A stretch of DNA of 7,107 bases from positions 1 through 7,107 of the forward strand of contig NZ_CAMLFY010000171.1 of assembly GCF_946479415.1 (NCBI RefSeq), in the 5' to 3' direction. This DNA comes from an uncultured Shinella sp. (GTDB lineage Bacteria; Pseudomonadota; Alphaproteobacteria; Rhizobiales; Rhizobiaceae). This document shows positions 1-6,701 of the stretch, in pieces. The translations under genes were made by a program, and so were the position numbers. The notes below the pieces were generated by a model. It was not told where the DNA came from. It made no database searches and saw only the letters and a list, made by a program, of their open reading frames with translations. Numbering within the stretch: the stretch's first letter is position 1; each line of letters begins with the position of its first letter.

Positions 1-2
1 GG

Positions 3-1274
3 AAGGATTCGGCGCTCGCCGTCTATCAGGCGATCGAGACGCAATCCGACCTCTGGCACCTGCCGAACGGCCAGACGCTGCGCGTCTTCGCCACCGCCCG
101 CCCGCAGGGCGGCGCGACCTGGGTCTTCGAGAACCTGACGGAAAAAGTCGATCTCGAAACGCGCTACAACACGCTGGTGCAGGTACAGGACGAGACGATC
201 GACCATCTGGCCGAAGGCGTGGCCGTGTTCAGTCCGGACGGACGTATCCGCCTCTCCAACCCGGCCTTCCGGGCGATCTGGGGCATCAGCGAGGCGGAAG
301 CGAAATCCGGCACGCATATCCGCGCCATCGAGCAGGCCTGCGCGCCTTCCTACGACAAGCCGGACGGCTGGAAGCGCTTTGCGCATATGATCACCAGCTT
401 CGACGACGAACGGCCGTCCTGCCAGGGCATGCTGGAACTGCGCACCGGCCTGGTGCTCGACTTCGCCGTCATTCCGCTGTCCAACGCCCAGACGATGCTG
501 ACCTTCGTCAACATCACCGACAGCGTGCGCGTCAGCCGCGCGCTCACGGAAAAGAACGACGCGCTGCGCAAGGCCGACGCGCTGAAGAACGATTTCGTCC
601 AGCACGTCTCCTACGAGCTGCGCTCGCCGCTGACCAACATCATCGGCTTCGCGGACCTCCTGAAGACGCCGACCATGGGCGAGCTCAACGACCGCCAGTC
701 GGAATATGTCGACCACATCGCGACCTCCTCGGCCGTTCTGCTCACGATCGTCAACGACATCCTCGATCTCGCGACCGTCGATGCCGGTATCATGGAACTC
801 GACTATACCGAGATCAACCTGACGGACCTGCTCGACGACGTGTCGATGCAGTTCGCCGACCGGCTGCACGAGGCGCAGGTGACGCTGGAAATCACCGCAC
901 CCGACAATCTCGGCACCATCATCGCCGACCAGCAACGCCTGAAGCAGATCCTCATCAAGCTGCTCGGCAATGCCGCGAATTTCGCCCCGGCGCACAGCTC
1001 GATTGGCCTGCGCTGCTGGCGCGAGGGTGTCGATCTCGTCTTCACGGTCTCCGATCGCGGGCCAGGCATTCCGCAGGACGTGCTGAAGACGGTGTTCAAC
1101 CGCTTCGAAAGCCACGGCCGCCAGGGCGGCGCCGGCCTCGGCCTCTCCATTGTCGAGAGCTTCGTCAGCCTGCACCACGGCACCGTCTCCATCGACAGCC
1201 AGGAGGGCCGCGGCACGAATGTGACCGTGCGCATTCCCTCGGCGACGATGACTTCCTTCGCAGCCGCGGAATAG
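3..1274 (+). CDS. divL: DivL-type PAS sensor kinase homologue with Tyr in the H-box (5' end missing)
   Basis: The reading frame is open to the left edge, so the start lies upstream; 423 codons and a TAG stop are visible. In order (residues from base 3) come the tail of one PAS-like domain (1-55), a second PAS domain (about 62-175), a helical dimerisation domain (about 180-260) and a HATPase_c domain (about 300-415). The H-box reads VSYELRSPL: tyrosine (codon 612-614) replaces the phosphoacceptor histidine, the hallmark of DivL. The ATP-binding side looks intact, with an N-box Asn (969), a DRGPGI G1 box (1053) and a GLGL G2 box (1134-1145). Known biology: in Caulobacter, DivL is an essential cell-cycle protein that controls the kinase CckA, and so CtrA, and it responds to phosphorylated DivK; its tyrosine is not needed as a phosphoacceptor. 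By inference this protein does the same. No membrane segment is seen in the visible part. The alternative is another atypical PAS kinase, but the H-box and the tsaE neighbour favour DivL. Confidence 0.88.
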   Translation, partial: KDSALAVYQAIETQSDLWHLPNGQTLRVFATARPQGGATWVFENLTEKVDLETRYNTLVQVQDETIDHLAEGVAVFSPDGRIRLSNPAFRAIWGISEAEAKSGTHIRAIEQACAPSYDKPDGWKRFAHMITSFDDERPSCQGMLELRTGLVLDFAVIPLSNAQTMLTFVNITDSVRVSRALTEKNDALRKADALKNDFVQHVSYELRSPLTNIIGFADLLKTPTMGELNDRQSEYVDHIATSSAVLLTIVNDILDLATVDAGIMELDYTEINLTDLLDDVSMQFADRLHEAQVTLEITAPDNLGTIIADQQRLKQILIKLLGNAANFAPAHSSIGLRCWREGVDLVFTVSDRGPGIPQDVLKTVFNRFESHGRQGGAGLGLSIVESFVSLHHGTVSIDSQEGRGTNVTVRIPSATMTSFAAAE

Positions 1275-1283
1275 AAGGCCAGC

Positions 1284-2780
1284 ATGGCACTCGATATCCT
1301 CCTCGCCGACGAAGCCGCGACCATCCGTTTCGGCGAGGACATGGCGCTGGCGGCCAAGCGCGGTGACTACATCGCGCTTTCGGGTGACCTCGGCGCCGGC
1401 AAATCAACTTTTTCGCGCGCGCTGATTCGTGCCATCGCCGATGACGCCATGCTCGAAGTGCCGAGCCCGACCTTCACGCTGGTCCAGACCTACGACCTAC
1501 GCGTGCCGGTCGCCCATTTCGACCTCTACCGCATCGCCGATGCCGTCGAGATCGACGAGCTCGGTTTCGACGAAGCATTGTCTGACGGCATCTGCCTCGT
1601 CGAATGGCCCGAAAAGGGTTTTGGCGCGCTTCCAGCGGACGGCATCACGCTGACCTTCATCCATGAGGGCGATGGGCGACGTGTGGCCATCGACGGTCCG
1701 GCACCGGCCTTGAGCCGGATTCGGCGGTCGCTGGCGATCCGAACCTTTCTCGACGAAAGCGGCTACCAAGCCGCGACGCGCCGCCACCTCACGGGTGATG
1801 CCTCGGTGCGCGCCTACGAGCATATTTACGCCGGCGACCAGCGTTTCGTGCTGATGGACGCACCGCGCCATACGCCGGGGCCGATCCTTGCGCAGGGCAA
1901 ATATTACCAGCAGATCGCCCATATCGCCGAGGACGTGAAACCCTTCATCGCCGTCGGCCGGCATCTCGTCGCGCGCGGCCTGCGTGCGCCGGAAATCTAT
2001 AAGGCGAATATCGAGCAGGGCATCCTGCTGATCGAGGACCTCGGCAGCGAGGGCGTTCTCGACGTGAACGGCGTGCCCATCGCGGAGCGCTACCGCGAGA
2101 GTGCGGCGTGTCTCGCCCATATGCACGGGCAAGCATTTGCGCGCGACCTGCCGGTGGCTGAAGGCATCGTGCATCACGTGCCGGATTTCGACCGGGATGC
2201 CATGCAGATCGAGGTGAGCCTGCTCACCGACTGGTATCTGCCCTGGAAACGCGGCACGCCGGCCAGCGATGACGAGCGCCAGGCCTATATCGCCATCTGG
2301 GACGATCTGATCGCCAGCCTCTCGAGCGCCGAGCACAATCTGCTGCTGCGCGATTTCCATTCGCCCAACATCATCTGGCGTCCCGAGGCTTCCGGCACCG
2401 ATCGCGTCGGCATCATCGATTTCCAGGATGCGATGATCGGCCCCTCGGCCTATGACGTCGCCTCGCTGGTGCAGGATGCCCGGGTCGACATGCCGGAGGG
2501 CGTGGCAGACAACGTGCTCGACCACTATCTGTCGCTGCGCGCAGACAATGCGGGCTTCGACCGGACGCGTTTCCTGCGCGACTGGCACGTCATGGCGGCG
2601 CAGCGCAATTGCAAGCTCGTCGGCATCTGGGTGCGGCTGATGCAGCGTGACGGCAAGCCGGACTATATGCGCCACATGCCGCGCACCTTCCGCAACCTGA
2701 CGCGGGCGCTTTCCCATCCCGACCTCGCCCCCTTGCGCGACTGGTGCGAAAAGGCTGGAATCCTCGCGACCGAATCATAG
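1284..2780 (+). CDS. tsaE-amgK: Bifunctional TsaE (t6A37 ATPase) - AmgK-like MurNAc/GlcNAc kinase fusion
   Basis: This is a 498-residue cytoplasmic fusion of two enzymes. Residues 1 to about 140 are TsaE, the ATPase that works with TsaB and TsaD to place threonylcarbamoyl on A37 of ANN-decoding tRNAs. Its marks are a Walker A motif (GDLGAGKS, 34-41), PSPTF (60-64), FDLYR (79-83) and VEWPEK (106-111), with Asp80 and Glu107 at the usual acidic positions. Free-standing TsaE is about 150 residues. Residues from about 152 to 498 form an aminoglycoside-phosphotransferase fold resembling AmgK, the anomeric kinase that makes MurNAc-1-P. Its marks are LTGDASVRAY (169-178), a hinge LLIEDLG (248-254), the catalytic loop LRDFHSPN (355-362) and the metal-binding DFQDA (379-383). 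The usual first His of the loop is Leu355. The ATG follows a weak AAGG site and lies 9 bases after the divL stop. The murU gene directly downstream supports the AmgK role; the exact sugar substrate is inferred. Fused proteins of this kind are known in rhizobia. Confidence 0.9.
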   Translation: MALDILLADEAATIRFGEDMALAAKRGDYIALSGDLGAGKSTFSRALIRAIADDAMLEVPSPTFTLVQTYDLRVPVAHFDLYRIADAVEIDELGFDEALSDGICLVEWPEKGFGALPADGITLTFIHEGDGRRVAIDGPAPALSRIRRSLAIRTFLDESGYQAATRRHLTGDASVRAYEHIYAGDQRFVLMDAPRHTPGPILAQGKYYQQIAHIAEDVKPFIAVGRHLVARGLRAPEIYKANIEQGILLIEDLGSEGVLDVNGVPIAERYRESAACLAHMHGQAFARDLPVAEGIVHHVPDFDRDAMQIEVSLLTDWYLPWKRGTPASDDERQAYIAIWDDLIASLSSAEHNLLLRDFHSPNIIWRPEASGTDRVGIIDFQDAMIGPSAYDVASLVQDARVDMPEGVADNVLDHYLSLRADNAGFDRTRFLRDWHVMAAQRNCKLVGIWVRLMQRDGKPDYMRHMPRTFRNLTRALSHPDLAPLRDWCEKAGILATES

Positions 2781-2784
2781 TCGC

Positions 2785-2796
2785 AGGATAAAGATG
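2785..2796 (+). promoter_or_regulatory. Ribosome binding site and start of murU
   Basis: An AGGA core at 2785-2788 sits five bases before the ATG at 2794. The gap from the preceding stop is only 13 bases, so there is no room for a separate promoter between the genes; translation probably re-initiates here on a shared message. The site supports the ATG at 2794 as the start. Confidence 0.6.
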
Positions 2797-3528
2797 AAGA
2801 TCGAAGACGCCATGGTGCTGGCCGCCGGCCTTGGAACGCGCCTGCGCCCCATCACCGATACGATGCCGAAGCCGCTGGTGCCGATCGCCGGCAAGCCGAT
2901 GATCGATTACGGGCTGGATGCGCTGGCGGAGGCGGGCGTCAAGCGCGCGGTGGTCAACGTGCACCATTTCGCCGACCAGATGACGGCGCATCTGGCAAAC
3001 CGCAGCCAGCCCGAGATCATCCTGTCCGACGAAACGGCGCAGCTGATGAATTCCGGCGGCGGGCTTGCGAAAGGCCTGAAGCTGCTCGGCCGCGCCCCCG
3101 TGCTCGTGATGAATGCCGATCTCTTCTGGATCGGCGAAAAGCCGGGCGAAAAGACCAACCTTCAGCGCCTTGCCGAAACCTTCGACCCTGACCGCATGGA
3201 CATGCTCATGCTCTGCGTGCGGCTGGAGGACACGACGGGCCATAACGGCAAGAAGGATTTTTCGATGGGTGCAGACGGGCAGCTCACCCGCTACAGCGCG
3301 GAAAACGGCAATCCGGTCGTCTATGCCGGCGCCATCGCGATGATGTCCGCGCTTCTCGACGACGCCCCCGCCGATGCCTTCAACCTCAACATCTATTTCG
3401 ACCGCGCCATCGAGAAAGGCCGGCTGTTCGGCCTGATGCTTAGGGGACACTGGATCACCGTCGGCACGCCTGATGCCATCGATGCGGCGGAAGCCGTCAT
3501 CGGCCGTTTCCAAGAGGCGGCGGCGTGA
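2794..3528 (+). CDS. murU: N-acetylmuramate-1-phosphate uridylyltransferase (MurU-like nucleotidyltransferase)
   Basis: A 244-residue single-domain nucleotidyltransferase of the sugar-phosphate type. The N-terminus carries the nucleotide-binding signature LAAGLGTRLRP (9-19) followed by PKPLVPI (25-31), where Lys26 is the conserved lysine. NSGGG (86-90) and NADL (107-110) follow, with Asp109 as the expected metal ligand. The C-terminal motif reads WITVGTP (220-226); many relatives have Asp where this protein has Thr222. MurU makes UDP-MurNAc from UTP and MurNAc-1-P in the cytoplasm, letting recycled MurNAc bypass MurA and MurB. The AmgK-like kinase encoded just upstream would supply its substrate, which is the main reason to prefer MurU over a glucose- or mannose-1-phosphate nucleotidyltransferase with similar motifs. 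The length is close to the short MurU type (about 220-245 residues) and lacks the C-terminal acyltransferase of GlmU. The last four bases overlap the addB start. Confidence 0.85.
   Translation: MKIEDAMVLAAGLGTRLRPITDTMPKPLVPIAGKPMIDYGLDALAEAGVKRAVVNVHHFADQMTAHLANRSQPEIILSDETAQLMNSGGGLAKGLKLLGRAPVLVMNADLFWIGEKPGEKTNLQRLAETFDPDRMDMLMLCVRLEDTTGHNGKKDFSMGADGQLTRYSAENGNPVVYAGAIAMMSALLDDAPADAFNLNIYFDRAIEKGRLFGLMLRGHWITVGTPDAIDAAEAVIGRFQEAAA
3513..3528 (+). promoter_or_regulatory. murU-addB overlap (GTGA) with ribosome binding site
   Basis: The addB GTG start (3525-3527) overlaps the murU TGA stop (3526-3528). AGAGG at 3513-3517, seven bases upstream, is a plausible ribosome binding site that lies within the murU coding sequence. 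This stop-start overlap is typical of translational coupling. It supports the GTG as the start, because AddB homology (FSIPASLPFL) begins only about ten residues later. Confidence 0.7.
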
Positions 3529-6500
3529 CCAGTGCCCGCGGTGGCCGCATCTTTTCGATCCCGGCGAGCCTGCCCTTCCTGAAGACGGTGGCGGCAAGCC
3601 TCATCGACGGCCGCCTCGTGCCCGGCTTCACCTATGATCCCGACGATCCGCTGGCGCTGGCCGACGTGACGATCTACGTGCCGACGCGGCGTTCGGCCCG
3701 CGTGCTGCGCTCGGAATTCGTCGATCTCTTCGGCGGCAAATCGGCGATCCTGCCGGTCATCCGGGCGCTGGGCGAGACCGATGACGACAGCGGCTTCTTC
3801 GACGAGGTGGCGCCGGCTTTGCTCGACATGGCCGAACCACTGTCCGGCCCGGCGCGCCTCATCGAGCTTGCCCGTCTCGTGCTCGCCTGGCGCAACAGCC
3901 TGCCCGCCGCCGTGACCTCCGTGCATGCCGAAAGCCCGCTCGTCGCACCCGCAAGCCCGGCCGATGCCGTCTGGCTTGCCCGCAATCTCGCCGAGATCAT
4001 CGACGCGATGGAAACGGAAGAGCTGGACTGGGACGCACTCGACGGCCTCGACGTTTCCAACCATGCGCTCTGGTGGCAGCTCACCGCCGAATTCCTGAAG
4101 ATCGCCAGCGAGTTCTGGCCGGCGCGCCTGGCGGAACTTGGCCGCTCCTCGCCGTCGCTCCGGCGCAATGCGACGCTGCATGCCGAAACCGAGCGCTACC
4201 GCCATTCGCCGCCGACAGGTCCTGTTATCATCGCCGGCTCGACCGGCTCCATTCCCGCAACCGCCGGGCTGATCGCCGCCGTGGCGAAGCTGCCGAACGG
4301 TGTCGTCATTCTGCCGGGCCTCGACCGCTTCATGTCGGATGCCGAATGGCTGCTGGTCGGCCATCAGGGTGGCGCGCCGGGCGGGCAGAAGCCGGATGCC
4401 GCGGCGCGCAGCCATCCGCAATACGGCCTGCACCGCCTGCTCACCCGCATGGGCGCGACGCGCAACGATGTGGACCCGCTCGGCTCTCCCCTTGACGATC
4501 TGGAATACCGTACGAAACTCCTCTCCAGCGCCTTCCTGCCGACGCAGGCGACGGCCGGCTGGGGCGAGGTGCGCGGCGCGCTCGATCCCGAGCGGATGGC
4601 CGCGGCGTTTCGCGACGTCTCCCTCGTCGAGGCGGCCAATGAGCGCGAGGAAGCGCTGGCGATCGCCATTACGCTGCGGCTTGCACTGGAAGAGAGCGAC
4701 GATGCCCAGGCGGCCTTGATCACGCCGGACCGGAAACTCGGCCGGCGTGTCGCCGCCGAGCTTGCCCGCTTCGGCATCGAGGCGGATGATTCGGCCGGTA
4801 CGCCGCTACTCTCCACACCGCAGGGCACCCTGCTCCGGCTCCTCGCCGAAGCGGCGCTGCGGCCCGGTGACCCGGTGCCGCTCGTCGCGCTGCTGAAACA
4901 TCAGCTCACCCGCTTCGGCCTTCCCGTCAATGACCTGCGTACGGCTGTAACCGCGCTGGAGCTGACGGCATTGCGCGGCGGTACGGCGGAGATCGATATT
5001 TCCACGCTGGAGCCGCTGCTGGAGGCCGCCCTCGAGCGACAGGCCGGGGATCGCCACCCGCCGGTCTGGCGCACCGCGCTGCCGGAGACGGCGATCCCGC
5101 TCGCGCAGGACCTGACGCGCCGCGTCGCCGCCGCCGTCGAACCGCTGGCCGGCCTGCTGGTGCAGGAGACCCGCACGGGGCGGCGTTTCTCCTCGAAACT
5201 GCCGCTGTCCGACTGGGCCGAACGCACCGGCCGCGCGCTGGAAGCGGTGGCGGTGGACGAACGCGACAATCTCGCCGCCCTCTGGTCGGGCGAGGCGGGC
5301 GACAGCCTCGCCAATCTCCTGAAAAGCGTAATGGAGACGGACGGGCAGATCGAGGCCGACGGGCCGCAATGGTGCGATATCATCGAGGCGCTGGCGGCGA
5401 GCGAAAGCGTCAAGCCGCGCTCGATGCGCCATCCCCGCGTCTTCATTTTCGGCGCGCTCGAATCGCGCCTGCAAAGCGTCGATACGGTCGTGATCGGCGG
5501 GCTGAACGAGGGCACCTGGCCGGGACAGGCGGCGAACGATGCCTTCCTCTCGCGCATCATGAAGGTGGAGATCGGCCTGGAGCCGCCGGAGCGGCGCATC
5601 GGCCAGCTCGGCCACGATTTGCAGATGGCCGCCGCCACGCCGAAACTTGTGCTGACCCGTGCATTGCGCAACGGCACCGCGCCAACCGTTGCCTCACGCT
5701 GGCTCCAACGTTTGCTCGCCGTTGGTGGCCCGACGCTGGCCGCCGATCTGCGCAGCCGCGGCAGAAACCTCATCGACTGGGCAGGCGATATCGACCGGAG
5801 CGCCAGCGTGCCGACCGCACCGCGCCCCGCGCCGAAACCGCCGGCGGATTTGCAGCCGAAGAAATACTCCTTCAGCGAGATCGGCCGCCTGCGCCGCGAT
5901 CCCTATGCCATCTATGCCCGCCATATCCTGCGGCTGCACCCGATCTCGCCCTTCAATCTCGATCCCGGCCCGGCCGAACGCGGCTCGCTTTACCACCGTA
6001 TCGTCGACCGTTTCGTGCGCGCGGAGGGCAGCGGCGAACCGCTGACCCTCATAACCCATATCCTCGACGAGGAATTCGACGCCATCGCGCTGCCGCCGCA
6101 TATCGACGCCGTCTGGCGGCCGCGTTTTGCCGCCGTCGCCCGTGCTTTCGTCGACTGGCACCTGAAGCGTGCGCCCGGTGTGCGCGAAAGCCTGACGGAA
6201 GTGCCGGCCTCGCTCGATCTCTCCGTCGGTGGCATCCGCCTGACGGGCATTGCCGACCGCATCGACATCCTGCCCGATGGCAGCGCCGATATCATCGACT
6301 ACAAGACCGGCAGCACGCCTTCACTGAAGGTGGCGCGCGCGCTGCTCGATCCGCAGCTGGCGCTGGAAGCCGCCGCCATCCGCCGCAGCGCCTTCCGCGG
6401 CCCCGGCCGGCGCGAGCCGGCGAACCTGCTCTATGTGCGCCTCAAACCCGGCGAACGATTCGAGGCCGAGCAGGTCAACAACGAGGGCGCCAAGACCAAT

Positions 6501-6701
6501 CCGAAATCGGCCGTGGAACTGGCCGAGGATTCGCTGACCGAACTGGAAAAGCTGCTGACCGGCCTGATCGACGGTCGTTTCGGCTTCGCCTCGCGGCTTA
6601 TTCCCGAGCAGGAACGCGACTATGGCGGCGAATACGACCATCTGGCGCGCGTCGCCGAATGGTCATCCGCCGAAAACGGTGGGGAGGGCGACGATGTCTG
6701 A
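3525..6701 (+). CDS. addB: Double-strand break repair protein AddB, alphaproteobacterial type
   Basis: This 1058-residue protein is the AddB subunit of the AddAB helicase-nuclease, which resects double-strand DNA ends for RecA loading. The N-terminal region has FSIPASLPFL and VTIYVPTRRSARVLR (about 49-63), typical of alphaproteobacterial AddB. The middle holds the degenerate helicase core, including ALITPDRKLGRR and VVIGGLNEGTWPG. The C-terminal third is a PD-(D/E)XK nuclease of the RecB family: GSLYHRIVDRF with His824, GIADRID with Asp911, and IIDYKTG with Asp925 and Lys927, so the nuclease looks active. Two features of the Bacillus protein are absent. There is no GxxGxGKT Walker A near the N-terminus, and only one cysteine (Cys617) exists, so the nuclease-domain Fe-S cluster cannot form. 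In AddAB the motor is AddA, and AddB reads Chi-like signals and cuts one strand. The start overlaps murU by 4 bases and the end overlaps addA by 8. The GTG start is supported by an AGAGG site. Confidence 0.95.
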   Translation: MTSARGGRIFSIPASLPFLKTVAASLIDGRLVPGFTYDPDDPLALADVTIYVPTRRSARVLRSEFVDLFGGKSAILPVIRALGETDDDSGFFDEVAPALLDMAEPLSGPARLIELARLVLAWRNSLPAAVTSVHAESPLVAPASPADAVWLARNLAEIIDAMETEELDWDALDGLDVSNHALWWQLTAEFLKIASEFWPARLAELGRSSPSLRRNATLHAETERYRHSPPTGPVIIAGSTGSIPATAGLIAAVAKLPNGVVILPGLDRFMSDAEWLLVGHQGGAPGGQKPDAAARSHPQYGLHRLLTRMGATRNDVDPLGSPLDDLEYRTKLLSSAFLPTQATAGWGEVRGALDPERMAAAFRDVSLVEAANEREEALAIAITLRLALEESDDAQAALITPDRKLGRRVAAELARFGIEADDSAGTPLLSTPQGTLLRLLAEAALRPGDPVPLVALLKHQLTRFGLPVNDLRTAVTALELTALRGGTAEIDISTLEPLLEAALERQAGDRHPPVWRTALPETAIPLAQDLTRRVAAAVEPLAGLLVQETRTGRRFSSKLPLSDWAERTGRALEAVAVDERDNLAALWSGEAGDSLANLLKSVMETDGQIEADGPQWCDIIEALAASESVKPRSMRHPRVFIFGALESRLQSVDTVVIGGLNEGTWPGQAANDAFLSRIMKVEIGLEPPERRIGQLGHDLQMAAATPKLVLTRALRNGTAPTVASRWLQRLLAVGGPTLAADLRSRGRNLIDWAGDIDRSASVPTAPRPAPKPPADLQPKKYSFSEIGRLRRDPYAIYARHILRLHPISPFNLDPGPAERGSLYHRIVDRFVRAEGSGEPLTLITHILDEEFDAIALPPHIDAVWRPRFAAVARAFVDWHLKRAPGVRESLTEVPASLDLSVGGIRLTGIADRIDILPDGSADIIDYKTGSTPSLKVARALLDPQLALEAAAIRRSAFRGPGRREPANLLYVRLKPGERFEAEQVNNEGAKTNPKSAVELAEDSLTELEKLLTGLIDGRFGFASRLIPEQERDYGGEYDHLARVAEWSSAENGGEGDDV
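6681..6701 (+). promoter_or_regulatory. addB-addA overlap with strong ribosome binding site
   Basis: GGGGAGG at 6681-6687 is the best ribosome binding site in the window and stands six bases before the addA ATG at 6694. It lies inside the addB coding sequence, where it encodes part of a Gly-rich tail (GGEGDDV). The addA start overlaps the addB end by 8 bases (6694-6701), which would favour balanced production of the two subunits. Confidence 0.75.

Noticed and set aside
177..179. GTG at 177 as the start of the kinase gene.
   Set aside because: The same frame is open to base 3 and encodes the end of a PAS-like domain upstream (LPNGQTLRVFATA), so the gene starts outside the window.
1275..1283. 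A promoter or terminator in the gap between divL and tsaE-amgK.
   Set aside because: The gap is 9 bases, too short, and there is no hairpin with a T-run around it.
1407..1416. A run of five T in AT-rich codons right after the TsaE Walker A (near 1409-1413), considered as a frameshift or slippery site.
   Set aside because: The frame continues cleanly through the TsaE and kinase motifs, and the run does not fit a standard slippery heptamer leading to a useful alternative frame.
1497..2717. A 406-codon open frame on the - strand opposite tsaE-amgK.
   Set aside because: It has no recognisable motif and lies wholly opposite a gene with clear TsaE and kinase motifs. High G/C at third positions removes stop codons from the antisense frames.
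2590..4433. Long - strand open frames (2590-3597 and 3393-4433) opposite murU and addB.
   Set aside because: Same cause: low-complexity, Arg/His/Gly-rich translations without domain signs, mirrored against well-supported genes.
4806..5773. Open frames on the - strand opposite the middle of addB.
   Set aside because: These are antisense shadows of a GC-rich gene with no recognisable protein family, and no ribosome binding site or gap supports them.
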